Part shown: piece after piece, positions 1 to 10,700 of the stretch
Numbering within the stretch: the stretch's first letter is position 1
Layout of the letters: the number at the start of each line of letters is the position of its first letter
From: Phallusia fumigata
Taxonomy: Eukaryota > Chordata > Ascidiacea > Phlebobranchia > Ascidiidae
Assembly: GCA_008931825.1 (NCBI GenBank)
Contig: QXVZ01004515.1
Coordinates: 1 to 24,173 of the forward strand
DNA: 24,173 bases
Direction of reading: 5' to 3'
Notes under the pieces: generated by a model
Seen by the model: only the letters and a program-made list of their open reading frames with translations
Database searches by the model: none
Told to the model about the DNA's origin: nothing
Translations under genes and position numbers: made by a program

Positions 1-1262
1 ACACTACCAGCTCAAAATGATGTTTTCCATTTGTACCATTTCCTTCATTATGTTGGATATATATTCAATACCCGCATTACATTGGGTCCCTAAATCCCTT
101 GGCATTTTAAACAATAATTGTTTCTGCTAGTATAAACACATGGGTCCCCACACACATGCAGTTTTTGAATAATAGCCATGTTGTAGGATGTGATCAGTTT
201 AAAAATCGGTGGGAAAACATAAATAAAAAGTAAAGATTTCTAAATACATTCTAACCAAACAATTTCTTACATTATTATTCCAATTACAATCTCACTGGCA
301 AAATCATCAATTAAACCCCACAGCCACATTAACCACCAGTTTGACCTGCAGTAACCTTTGGCCGAGCAGCAATAAACTCTAAATGAAAGCACAACAATTG
401 GGGTTAAAAAGGTAAAAAAATAGGTGAATTCCAATTAAAGGCACAAAACACTTTAAAATACTTTGCATTGTATCAGCTATCAAAAGGAAACCTTTAGATG
501 ACTTACTANAATAATTTGCATTGTATCAACTGTCAAAATAGGAAACTTCTAGGTGACTTACTGTGTTAAATATAGCTGTTTAAAAAATTTTACGTTTTGG
601 GGGCCTGTGGGTGAACCTATGGGTAAACAGTGGTAAAAAATTGTCAGTGCGCAACTTCAGATACCCATCTATCATATGTGAAAATACAAAGAAATTTAAA
701 CAACTCTTTCTTGACCAAAACGTGGGAACAAACTCGTGTAAGAAAAAACAAAATTTTGGGGGTTAAAAAGGTAAAAAATGGGTAAATCGAAACAAAAGTC
801 ACAAAATACATTAAAATACATTGCATTGTACCAGTTATCAAAATAAAAAACTTCTAGGTAACTTACTTTGTTAAATATTACCGTTTTAAAAAATTTACAT
901 TTTGGGGGCCTGTGGATGAACCGATGGGTGAATTGGGGTAAAAAGTTGACAGTGCACAACTTCAGATACACATCTATCATGTGTGAAAATTTGAAGAAAT
1001 TCGGACAACTCCTTCATGACCAAAATGTAGGAACAAACTCGCGTTAGACAGAAAAAAAGAAAAGAAGAAAAAAGAAAAAGAAAAAAAAACAGAGCAAAAA
1101 CAATATGTGTCCCATTCATGGAAGGGGACCCATAATTATACCAGTTTTAAAACCTAACATTTTGGTTAGCTCTGGATAAATGGATGTGTGAACAGGGGTA
1201 ATTGTTGTCTGTGCACTTTGAAGTGCCCATCTATCATGCAAATTTATTTAGAAATTTGGACT
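1..1262. repeat. Compound repeat, left copy, with about 305-bp tandem units
   Basis: This stretch is non-coding and repetitive. Similar blocks starting at the motif CTTCTAGGT recur at about 546 and 851 (period about 305), with a shortened copy around 405-545 and a divergent third copy at about 1139-1262. The same material appears in reverse orientation at about 21640-23545, so this is a dispersed family. Inverted ATGGGTCCCC / GGGGACCCAT motifs lie at about 140 and 1133. It falls inside or beyond an intron of the gene whose exons start at 1332. One base (509) is undetermined. The family is not identified, and the copy may begin before the window. Confidence 0.75.
1109..1129. repeat. Hairpin at the edge of the left compound repeat
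   Basis: Two 9-base arms, GTCCCATTC and GAAGGGGAC, flank a 3-base loop with one mismatch. The equivalent at 21646-21666 in the inverted copy is perfect. The position at the edge of the shared block suggests an element terminus. Confidence 0.6.
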
Positions 1263-1331
1263 TTTTTGAACCTAAATGAGTAAACAAACTGACTTAAGGC
1301 AAAAAAGTAAATCTGTGCATCAAAACCACAC

Positions 1332-1444
1332 CTTTGTTGGAAGAGGGCAATGATCGATAAACAAGGTAATGGCAGATGGCCCAAGTACATCTTCAAGGGG
1401 TATTGCCCTGACAAGAGATGACAAAACCATGTTCCAACCAGTTT
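1332..1444 (-). CDS. Exon 4 of the MGNC gene
   Basis: The acceptor is GTATTTGCAG and the donor ACAAAG|GTGTGG; the length is 113 nt. The frame reading TGWNMVLSSLVRAIPLEDV is the only protein-like one. The other two frames are either stopped early or lack such composition. Confidence 0.6.
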
Positions 1445-2308
1445 CTGCAAATACAAAAAGTTTCAACCAGTTAAAGTTTGCTTTTGCACTAAAATAGCAA
1501 AAAAGTTAACAGCATCTTACCCCCATTTGCCCAAAATCGAAACATTCTCATGCGAAGAATCAATGTTGTGTCACTGAAAAGTATTAACTTATTTTATAGT
1601 CAACTACTTAGACTTACTCTGTTAACAAATTTACACCTTAGCTTTAAGTTTATGGGAAGAGGGTTAAAACAAATGCACACAAAAACAAATCCACATACTT
1701 TTCAGCAGAGCTTTGTAAAATGTGCAAAGTTTCAAGGACATGTTTGTCAAGTTCATCTTCCGTAAGTTTACAGAATGACCATGTTGGTTGGTCACCAGTT
1801 TGATTCCGTGAGTGTCGCTGACGCAGCACAGGTCTCCACCACCCTAGAAAATAAAAACATTTTTAAGTTTTTCGATCCTCTTTAAACAATTTGAATTACA
1901 TTCATAAACTTTGTAATTTCAAGTTATGCAAGAAAATATCAGAACTTAATATACATGGTGAAGTGGAACATAAACAAAGAAGTATGATTCATTACACATT
2001 GAATTGCTTTCTAGTAACAGGACCTAATACTGTTGTTACACAATGCCATAAAAAATGAATTTTGCAAATTTAGGCCCTTTTATACATCAAGCTCTGGCTT
2101 ACTTTTTTAATTTATGACTTCAAGTATTAAATTTTTACCACATAAACACACCTGTGGACTGTGAGGAAGTGTTTGCTGTGGCAGCGGCAGATGCTGCAGT
2201 GTTGTTGTTCATAATCAGCATGTATGGCATATCATCTTGGTCCTCAGGGTTTCGACGATCCGGGATATTCCGAACACTCGTCTTTTGCTTTTTATAGCAG
2301 TTACCCAT
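1332..2308 (-). CDS. N-terminal part of an unrecognised, probably N-myristoylated protein (4 exons, partial)
   Basis: Four minus-strand exons (2308-2152, 1843-1699, 1573-1521, 1444-1332) join in frame to 156 codons. Every junction has a GT donor and an AG acceptor with matching phase (1, 2, 1). The product starts MGNCYKKQK, which fits N-myristoylation at Gly2 with a neighbouring cysteine for palmitoylation and basic residues. This suggests a peripheral membrane protein. A low-complexity Ala/Asn/Thr/Ser stretch follows (about residues 34-52). After that comes a probably helical region containing LTEDELDKHVLETLHIL and, in the last exon, LEDVLGPSAITLFIDHC. I do not recognise the family; a helical-repeat protein is one possibility. 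Exon 4 ends at a GTGTGG donor in phase 0. The next exon was not found, so the gene probably continues beyond position 1, with the compound repeat in its intron. It lies downstream of and on the same strand as the COX gene. Confidence 0.65.
1521..1573 (-). CDS. Exon 3 of the MGNC gene, a 53-nt small exon
   Basis: The acceptor is ACTTTTCAG and the donor GGGG|GTAAGA. The exon takes phase 2 in and gives phase 1 out. That is exactly what is needed to connect exon 2 with the open frame of exon 4, which cannot be joined directly. The start of the donor may be off by one base. Confidence 0.55.
1699..1843 (-). CDS. Exon 2 of the MGNC gene
   Basis: The acceptor is ATTTTCTAG and the donor AAAA|GTATGT; the length is 145 nt. 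The translation is tryptophan- and arginine-rich at first (GWWRPVLRQRHSRN), then acidic and helical. Confidence 0.65.
2152..2308 (-). CDS. Exon 1 of the MGNC gene (start codon)
   Basis: This exon encodes 52 residues plus one base, from ATG at 2308. The donor is ACAG|GTGTGT. An earlier upstream reading frame is open, but the MGNC start is preferred because it makes a classic myristoylation signal and lies 8 bases after an acceptor-like site. Confidence 0.65.
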
Positions 2309-2315
2309 TATTTTT

Positions 2316-2335
2316 ACTAAGCAAGGTAGCAATAA
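2316..2335 (-). promoter_or_regulatory. Acceptor-like site just 5' of the MGNC start (possible spliced-leader site)
   Basis: Reading on the minus strand, a pyrimidine-rich tract ends in TTGCTTAG, with the putative acceptor directly before position 2316 and 8 bases before the ATG at 2308. Tunicates are known to add a spliced leader at such sites. An ordinary 5' UTR intron would look the same. Confidence 0.35.
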
Positions 2336-3270
2336 GGGGTAAAAATTACAAAAGAGGATGATACAGCTGGCACACTGAATCCTCTGAAAAGTCATGTATA
2401 ATAGATGTCATAAGATTTAAAGAAGCAGAGTGTTCAGTTAACAATAGGACTGCTTTTGCCTAAAATTGACACAAGTCACAAATATATAGCGCATCTAAAA
2501 AGTACTTGTATGTGAACTCCAAGGCTCCAGAAGAGTTCCAGATTTCTTGTCAAATTTTGGTTTCAATTCACGAAAAAAAAACAGTATATTCTCAAGGAAA
2601 ACATACCAATTCTAAAGGTAAAACAGTATAAATACAATACACGTTTTCAAACTTTTTGAAAAAAATACTTGTAGTGTAATTGATTTCGACCCGATTCATT
2701 CGTTATCGTTGCTTCACAGTTTTGTTTCGGTTTTGTTGAGTGTTTTTTGTTATGGGTATTCCGCATTTCATGACTTAGTTTTCCCTCCCGTATTAAATAA
2801 TTGACAAAGCCAAAAGTGAGTTTTCTATGTGCAAAAATTATTAGAGGTTTTTACGACGATAGTTGAGGCTCGGTAGGTAAAAACACGTCAAAAATTACAG
2901 GTTTAAAAATAGTAATGTGAATCTCGAAATTCTCGAAAATTAAATTTTACATTTCTTGTTTCTCCAGAAAGAAAAAAGTCGAAAAATAAGGAAACCGTAG
3001 GCTAGGCCCAAGGCCCCCAGCTCGGCAGCCCGCGCCAGTCAGTGCACGAAATTTGTGTAAAAGTCACCTGATACATAACACCAAACTTGCTAGACAATCA
3101 CTTAGTTGGCTGCAAAATCATAGCTAAATCTAAACTCCAGACATCCTTCAGTTTTGTTTTGTCTTGAAACACCACTTTTCCTCCGAACAAAGGCACAATG
3201 AAATGAAACCTGCTATGACGTAATTGTAAAGTATTTACTGAACCGTGACGTAAGGTTTTTTTTCTCCCAA

Positions 3271-3309
3271 CATAGATATTATAACACACTTTATTTCATA
3301 ATATCTATG
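3271..3309. repeat. 39-bp palindromic insertion flanked by 7-bp direct repeats
   Basis: Perfect 12-base inverted arms, CATAGATATTAT (3271-3282) and ATAATATCTATG (3298-3309), surround a 15-base loop. CTCCCAA stands on both sides in direct orientation (3264-3270 and 3310-3316), as a target-site duplication would. Confidence 0.7.
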
Positions 3310-3482
3310 CTCCCAATGAGAAATATTTATTGTTGGTAACGGTTTTTTTGAAATATCGACATCAACATTTTTGAAATAAGAGAGTTCAAAATTGATAACT
3401 TTTAACAGGACATTTTAGACACTAAAATGCAATTTAGTTTATTTTACCCAAAACGTATGTTTTTAAAATTGATAGTTTCATC

Positions 3483-3530
3483 CAGTACTTCTCAACCACC
3501 AGTGCGCCCCAATGGTGGTCAGTCGTTTCG
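3483..3530 (+). mobile_element. Orphan terminus of a hAT-like non-autonomous element
   Basis: CAGTACTTCTCAACCACCAG resembles the terminal repeat of the element at 8354 (CAGTGTTTCTCAACC) and the usual CAGTG-TTCTCAACC type of hAT end. No matching inverted end was found within about 1 kb, so this is at best a remnant. Confidence 0.3.
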
Positions 3531-4374
3531 AAAAAACTTGTTCTGAATGATAGAGACGATGTGCCAATTTATACTGGTTAAATATGTTTGTAGTTACCTG
3601 ATTAAATGTCGTAAAGAAACGAAAAAACGAGTTCTGAGTACAAACACACATAAATAAGCCAAAAACTGTAAAACATTTTTTGAGTTTAATATTAAGTTAT
3701 ATAGCCCAGTAGAAAAATTCTTGCAACGTTGCTTTAGCTTGTGCTCTGACTGAAGTGGGATTCTATAATCAATACATTTTGTAAAAATATTAGTGCTTGC
3801 AGTCTGCAACAAATGTTAATTAGTTTATTTAAAAGTTCAAAAGTGTTTAATAAATTCACTGAACACAGTCATTTCATTGGCGTTGTTTTATTTGTCGCAC
3901 AGTAAAACCTTTGCAATGGGTATGTTGGAATAAAACGTAACACAGCAAAAGTGTAAGAACGTTCAAACAATGTACAAAACTGCAAACTTAAAAAGCAATT
4001 ACACACAGATAGGTAAATCCGAAATTGAAAATTGTAAAAGTTCGGTTAGAATCCACCTAAACTAAATCACGTAATGTGTAAAAGTCTGAACTTGCTAAAC
4101 TATTTGCTTAAAAGTGCACATACAAAAAAAAAGCGCAAATTAGGATTTAAACTGCATAACTTTGCATGTAACGATCATTGTGTGGTATTATAGTTTTTTT
4201 TATACTTGTATGCTAAAGCTTGAAGTTATGATTTTTAATAACTGTACTGACGTGTTTTATAAAAGCAAAAAATTAAATTAAAATTTCGTTTAAAAACATA
4301 AAAATGTTTGCAAAAAATAATTAGTATGACTGCACCGGTACAACCGAATGGGGGTAATAAAGGCACAGCAGTTG

Positions 4375-4380
4375 TTTATT
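4375..4380 (-). terminator. Polyadenylation signal of the COX gene
   Basis: AATAAA on the minus strand lies about 100 bases after the COX stop codon, a normal spacing for a 3' UTR. Confidence 0.55.
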
Positions 4381-4479
4381 AACACGATGTCGCCACCATC
4401 CAGCTCCTCAGCTGCACAGAAGTGTTGTCCAAAGGCGAGCTGCGTAACCCATCTGTAGATGTTGCAACAAAGCATTTTT

Positions 4480-4746
4480 TCACAGTTCAGTTTTATCAGG
4501 TTTCTTAATTTCCCCACTCTGTACGGCTTGAGGAACTTCTCTTTTATTTGACTCTAATTCTTGGGAAGTGTCTTGGGCGCCACCTAACGATTGTATTTTT
4601 TCGCCCCGTATTGCTTCCATTAAAACATCAGCCATATTGCTCTCGTTTTGAGGTTTCGATTTGGTTTTTGACGCATCGAATTCTGCTTCATCTGGAACTT
4701 TGAAGCTTACTCGCGGGCAACCCTTGACATTCCTGCAAACCAAAGC
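4480..4746 (-). CDS. COX exon 12: C-terminal tail with KTEL
   Basis: The 267 nt include the stop. The acceptor is ATTTTTCAG. It starts [19 protein letters not shown], homologous to vertebrate COX. A 69-residue charged, Gln/Lys/Glu-rich tail follows, with one NES sequon and terminal KTEL. The tail has no clear counterpart in COX-1 or COX-2. Confidence 0.93.
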   Translation of the reverse strand, partial: ALVCRNVKGCPRVSFKVPDEAEFDASKTKSKPQNESNMADVLMEAIRGEKIQSLGGAQDTSQELESNKREVPQAVQSGEIKKPDKTEL

Positions 4747-7700
4747 CTGAAAAATAAATACACACATTTTTGCAAAAAGCGAGTGCGTCTAGTTGAAACC
4801 GTTGGGAAAATTTTTACACTTGTTTTGGTGTTACAAGCTTTTTCAATGGAAACTGATTAAAATATTGGACAAAGCTATTTTTACATTAACAATTCCAAAG
4901 TCATAAAGTTTCGTTAATAATCCCTCACTTGCAAGCTGGTAGTTTTAATGATGTCAAACCCTTTCTGGCCTCCAAATGTGCTTGGCTTCCACCAACCGGG
5001 TGAACTAATCGGGTTTCCATATAAACCTAAATTCGTTTAAAATTCAGATTTAGAAAAAGAAAATCATTCAGTAGTTGCAAAACTGCAGTAATAACACAAT
5101 TGTTTTAAACATGATCTGACAAGTACGAGGTGATTATTAAAGAAAACACCATAATTTTACGCTCACAATAGAAACAAGGCATTGGTACATCGTACCAAAG
5201 TTTTACGTTTTTGCTTATTACGTCATTACCTTTAAGCGAATAAGGTGCACCAGTTTCTGCCATAGTTTCCCCAAACATGGCGTGGGGCCGTGGCTTCTGC
5301 AAATAAATTCCAACAACAAACTCCACTGCATCGATATCTCCGTACATTTCTTCCAGATCTTTTGCCATTGCAGCATCATCTAGAGCAAAAAAGACGTTGG
5401 TTTGCAACAAATAGGTTAAAACGCAGGGATGCGATTTTACGCAATTAAATCGGATTCCTTGAGTTGTGCAGACCACTGGTTGTGCACCCTTTGAACGTTT
5501 AAGTTCTCCTAATACTGTAACTTCATCTTTTTGATAAACAAGTCATTCACCCTTGATTCAAATCTTACCCAAAGTGTACTGACGACGCTTAACTTTTTGG
5601 AAAAATACATGTCTTTTAGTAAGAGCTGAGGGTGAAGGACTTGTTTAACGGTTCAAGTCATAATCATCCTTTATCCGTTATTCTTTTGTGCGTAATTTTC
5701 TAAATTCAAAAATTACGTGGATTATGTCTTAATACTGGACACAATATGCGGCCAAGAGAATAATAGTTGACTATTGCACGTTCCGACCTCTTTTTACTTA
5801 AAACGCTTTAATCTAGGCGTCCGCACGCACTTGACTTCCTTTTGAAATCGATATTTGCTGAAACACAAACACGCTTAAGATTTGGTTTACTTTCTGGGTT
5901 TAACCAAAGTCGTGTGTTGAAAAACTGTTTTGCTTTTGTGGCGATGCGGACAATTTAAACAACGTCAAAAACGTGCGTAAGTCTTCTGTTTTGCGTCATA
6001 GTTATGACTACATCTGTCCACAGCCCTAATACCTTGCCTAAAAAGGGGTTACCCTAACACAAGGGGGTATTTCAAACACAGTAAACTACCGGGTGTTTTG
6101 ACCGCTTAAGTACGTGTTTATTACAATGTTTTGATTTTGTAATCTAATAAAAGTCAATTGAGAGCCTTTGAGATAAAACGAAGGCACGGTTTTTGATTTT
6201 GTTGTGAAACACTGCAGTGATAAAATAACCGCTACAAAATTTTTCATTGATGTTTTGTAGTGTTTAGCTTCGTTAGTTTACACCGGTTGAGGATCGGTTT
6301 TCTTGCCTGAAGCATAACAGTTACTCGTTTTTGCCCCACGTTTCGCCTGGTATGGCCACAACCAGACCCTTGGATATTCGGTAAATTAAAGCTTATCGTT
6401 CTTTGGAGGTTACTCTTAACGCAAAAAAACCAAAAAAGTCCATGTGCTTGATACAGCAACTACACAAACAATTTGCTACAGCAATCTGCTTATATATTTT
6501 AAACAAACAACTTAAGGCTTGCCTGAAGCGATCTTCGTCACAAGTTTTATGTAAGCTACGGAATGGTTTTGAGCAAATCGACCAAATCGAACAAAAAGCG
6601 TGACGGAATTTAGTTTTGTAATTAAACTTGTATTTGGAGGCTAACTGCAATCAACAAACTTTGCCATGCTTTATTCATGGTCCACCACGTTACACGTAAA
6701 GCGTGCACGCAATCATACTTAATGTATCACCACTTACTTGTGAACTCTGCAAAGGATTTGATTCGTGTCATTCCAAACTTTTCCCTGTACTGGTTAAACG
6801 ACTGCATTCGCATTTTTCTACCATCCTTGATACCTTGGATCAGAACAGCTATTGTGTCCCGGCCCTGGTTTCTCCCACCTTGAACCTGTAAAAGTTAGTT
6901 CATGTAGCTCGGGACTGGCAGGGTCATATGTTTAAATCTCATCTCGGCCGTTTTCTCTCCAGTGCATTGCTTTCAAATGAAATTCTCAAAGACCCGGTTG
7001 ATATATTTGTACACAAATTGATCTTGAGTGTTTTGCTTGTGGCGAACGGCTGATTGATTTTGGCATTCAAAAAATATTTAAAAAAACTGTTTCCGTTTTT
7101 GTTCCGCGGGTAAAACAAACCTGTCCGTATAGTCAAAATGAGTCCGCTGTCGATCTAAGGTCTCGTTAAAACGTTTTACATTTGTTTTATTCAAAAAGTT
7201 TGAAAGCTTTCAGGCAATCACCTTTTATATGATTGACCGATGTAGCTCGAGATTTTTGGTCACGCCAATACTGCATGTTAAACGGAATAAAAATTACCCA
7301 TTTTTTAGAACAGGGCGGTTGCTCTATAAACTTTCCACCACCTTGGCGTTATTTTCGCAGAATATAAATATGGATAGAGATTTAAGTTGAGCAGTCACCT
7401 AAATTTGCATCCAAATTGGCAAAAGTGCTACGTTTCACAGCAATTTGTTAATCAGCAGAACTTTTTAAAATCTTCCTTACCTTTCCCGCGAGTTGCTTGG
7501 CGAAATTTCGCATCAAGGATTCCATTCCTCGATCTACGAAGGCCGAGTGGTTGAACAGCAAGCTTCGTACACTCACTTCATCATCATCGAAATTGAAGTA
7601 ATCAGGGACAAGAGAGTGCCACCGATATAGCAATTGAAACTCGATGTGTACTTGGCTATGATAGGAGAAAACCATACCGTGGAGAAGTTCAGGATCATAA

Positions 7701-10700
7701 AGTAGTTTGAAGTTAAATCCACTCATGTGTTGGACGTAATCTTCCACAACGACCTTAATCGTTTCGCCTGAAAAATTGCCAATGTACTAATGCTGCATTA
7801 ACTTGTTGGTTAAATTGAGAAAAAAGCAAATGTCATTCTTAAATGTCCAACAGTTAGCTTCTGAATTAACAACTTGTTTACCTGCCCGATGTTGTAATTC
7901 ACCGTAAGAACTGTTGGATTTAACTAGATTAAAGTCATTACCAAATCGAAAAAAACAAACAAACAAACAATTCGAACATTCGAACCGACAAATGACTGTC
8001 GTAACAAACCACCAACATGTTATGGCGTCGCTACCTGTCACAATAAGTCTAGCTGTTTGAAACAATCTCTCGTCATCCCAGCTTGGGTGAAGTTGCTTTA
8101 GCACGTCACATACGCGGTTGTGTTCCCTGAAAACAGACAGGAATTCGTAAAACAACGTCCAACGTAAAAAAAAAATTAAATTGCCAAAAACAGAGCAGGC
8201 TTTTTACTTCATGGAGTTGCGTCAGTTCAGGTTGCGTGCTGTGGTTAGGTGACACATATTATGCTGTCAAGGACGCAGACGTTGTTTTTCGAACAGGGCC
8301 GAATAATTTTTCAGCGTTCTACGTTGTTTCTGCGGTCCATTAAAGGCTCAGGACAGTGTTTCTCAACCAGTGTCGCAGAGCAGTTTGCAAATGTGCAAAT
8401 AGGTAAAAATGCCATATTTCCGATTATCACCAAGAATTAACTAACTAGTTGGTTTTGTTCTTCAGCAACTTTTACACGGGTGTGCTTTTTTAAACAAACA
8501 ACATTAGTTTAAAACAAAACGTGTTGTGTCACAACAAGACTGATGTTGGAGAAACTCGCCATGCTGATGAGACAATAGGGCACGAGATATTTTCAAAACG
8601 TTATAAAGGCCAAGAAAAAAAAGGTTGAGAAACACTTGCTTGTGAGATTTTCAACATTTTAACGTTTTTTTCAAATTTTTTGACAGCGACACCGTGTTTT
8701 ATATTTTTAATTCTACGAAACACTTTGCTGACACATTTGTGTGTATTTCTCGTTTTGCATGCACTATAGACACAGTAAAGACCATCGCAACCTCAAAACT
8801 CCGTAAAAGGTTTTATTATTCCGCTTCGAAGTTTCGTAAACCTTTGCTTGGCAATCTTGGTAATGAAGCGCATCAAACATCCTTCGTTTCGAAGAATTGA
8901 AAGGTCCCATCACCAAACCCACGACATCGCAGTCAACTGACCCCGCAGCGTACAGTCAGTTGCGGCGAACAGGCGTCAGTTCTTGGAACTGTCAGGCACG
9001 TCAGATTTTGGTCTGTCAGACATTACATCACGTACACTCTGGATCATGATCACTAAACCCCGACCATAATCCGTTTCTCACACTCTGCTAAATCTACTGC
9101 AGACCACCTGGTTTGCCGCACCTACGCGCTACAACGCTGACTCATTTGGCGTATCTTTACTTTGGTATTGCGGTATTTCGAAGCCTTGATGTAGGATGAA
9201 CTAGGTACTGGTCATGTGTGTGCAATGTGCTTACTTCAGCACTAACATAAGCGGCATGGTTATGGAAAAGGTAAACTTAAAATATCAGGGGCCACCAGCC
9301 TGTTTTTGTATGTTTATTTCTTAATATTCGTATCTTGCCAACAACTCTGGATCAACCTGAATTTTGGATCAAAAACTCTCTTTGACCTGTCGCAGGAAAA
9401 ATCGGTGTATCGGACATTACCTAGTAGTGTTTTTACGCTTAACAACCAAAAAAAAAATTTTTTTAGTAACATCTGGTGTTACCACCTAATCGTTTAATAT
9501 TTTGCCATAAGGGATGTTTACCAAAAAGGTTGGCCATTTGATTCTTACATAGTTCTGGCAACATGCACCCAAAAAGTTACATAAACTTATTGTAGCTTTT
9601 CTCTTTAAACCTACAGTTTTTGTTTCAACGCACCTTAGCCACAAAGTCCCAAAAACCATAAATGTTGGTGAAACCAGAAAGCCAGAGTGGCCAGTGGCAA
9701 ACCGGTAGGCTTCTGGAACATTTTTGGTCCCATACATTGGCACGTTAGCATCGGCAATCAAGGGCGGAAACATTTCACCACCGATCATGCTGTACTTGAG
9801 TTTGCCGTCTTTAAGCATTCTTAGACCATTGGTTCGTTCAATAGTATCACCGTACACATGTGATAAGTCAACCTAAAGAAGTATGTGAAACGATTTACGC
9901 ATTAGCAAATTACTTGCAGAAGATGCCTAACACGCAGGCAATCGCCTCCTCGTGCTGCATGTAATCTCTTGAGCATTAGAAGAAATATTGCGTATGTTAT
10001 CTTTTGCTTTTTTTTAGCGTCCCATCTAACTAGCTAGTTTATTTATTTTTTGTTTTTTACCCACTTTGGTGCTGTACAGCGCGCTTGAACTGTTATTTAC
10101 CCCGATGAATACGACCTAAATGGGTACACCAAATACGATCAAAAAAAAGTTACAATGCTTGGCAGCAACACGTTTTATGTTTACAAAGTCTAGTTGATTT
10201 ACTGTTCAAAGCTGTTGTTTCGACACCGATGCTTTTTATTACAATCCAGTTGATGGACCTTGTTTGGAGTTGAACACGTCAAAGGTGGGATTTGTTTCAG
10301 TCATACGTACACATGTTTAAAAAAAAACTGTCAGAACCGACAGCAAACACGGGTTCGAAAAAGGTTTGCAACCACTAAGCATTTCTGCTGTTGTGTAATT
10401 TTGATGTGGCTGCAAAGATTGCGAGTTAATGCACTTAACCGCCTTGTCGTTTTCCCCCAAACCCGCAGTCTGAATCGCGACATGAGTTCAAACCTCTCAT
10501 TGAAAATTGCCTACAGACTCATAACAACCGTCAATAAACGTAATATTTGAGAAAATTTTGTATGTGGCTCCCGAAATTCTGCCGTGGGGCAAAACACCCT
10601 TCCAGGAGCACGTTTAAAGTTTCCCCGCATTGAAAATTACAGTTTCGATCAAAAAAGTCGTATCGGTTTTGTATGACAACCTACACTCTAATGGTTTGTG

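Larger units (their letters stand above)
2317..4374. other. Intergenic stretch between the COX 3' end and the MGNC gene
   Basis: No gene is supported here. It is AT-rich, apart from a short GC-rich patch at about 3000-3050. It contains a 39-bp palindromic insertion (3271-3309) and an orphan hAT-like terminus at 3483. The MGNC promoter should lie in its left part, but no clear TATA box is seen. Confidence 0.5.

Noticed and set aside
644-1119. Several overlapping minus-strand open frames with similar Phe-rich translations
   Set aside because: They are readings of the tandem repeat units; the same translations recur at 21672-22207 in the inverted copy. No coding signal.
6040-6060. TTACCCTAAC resembling telomeric repeat
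   Set aside because: A single short match without tandem copies.
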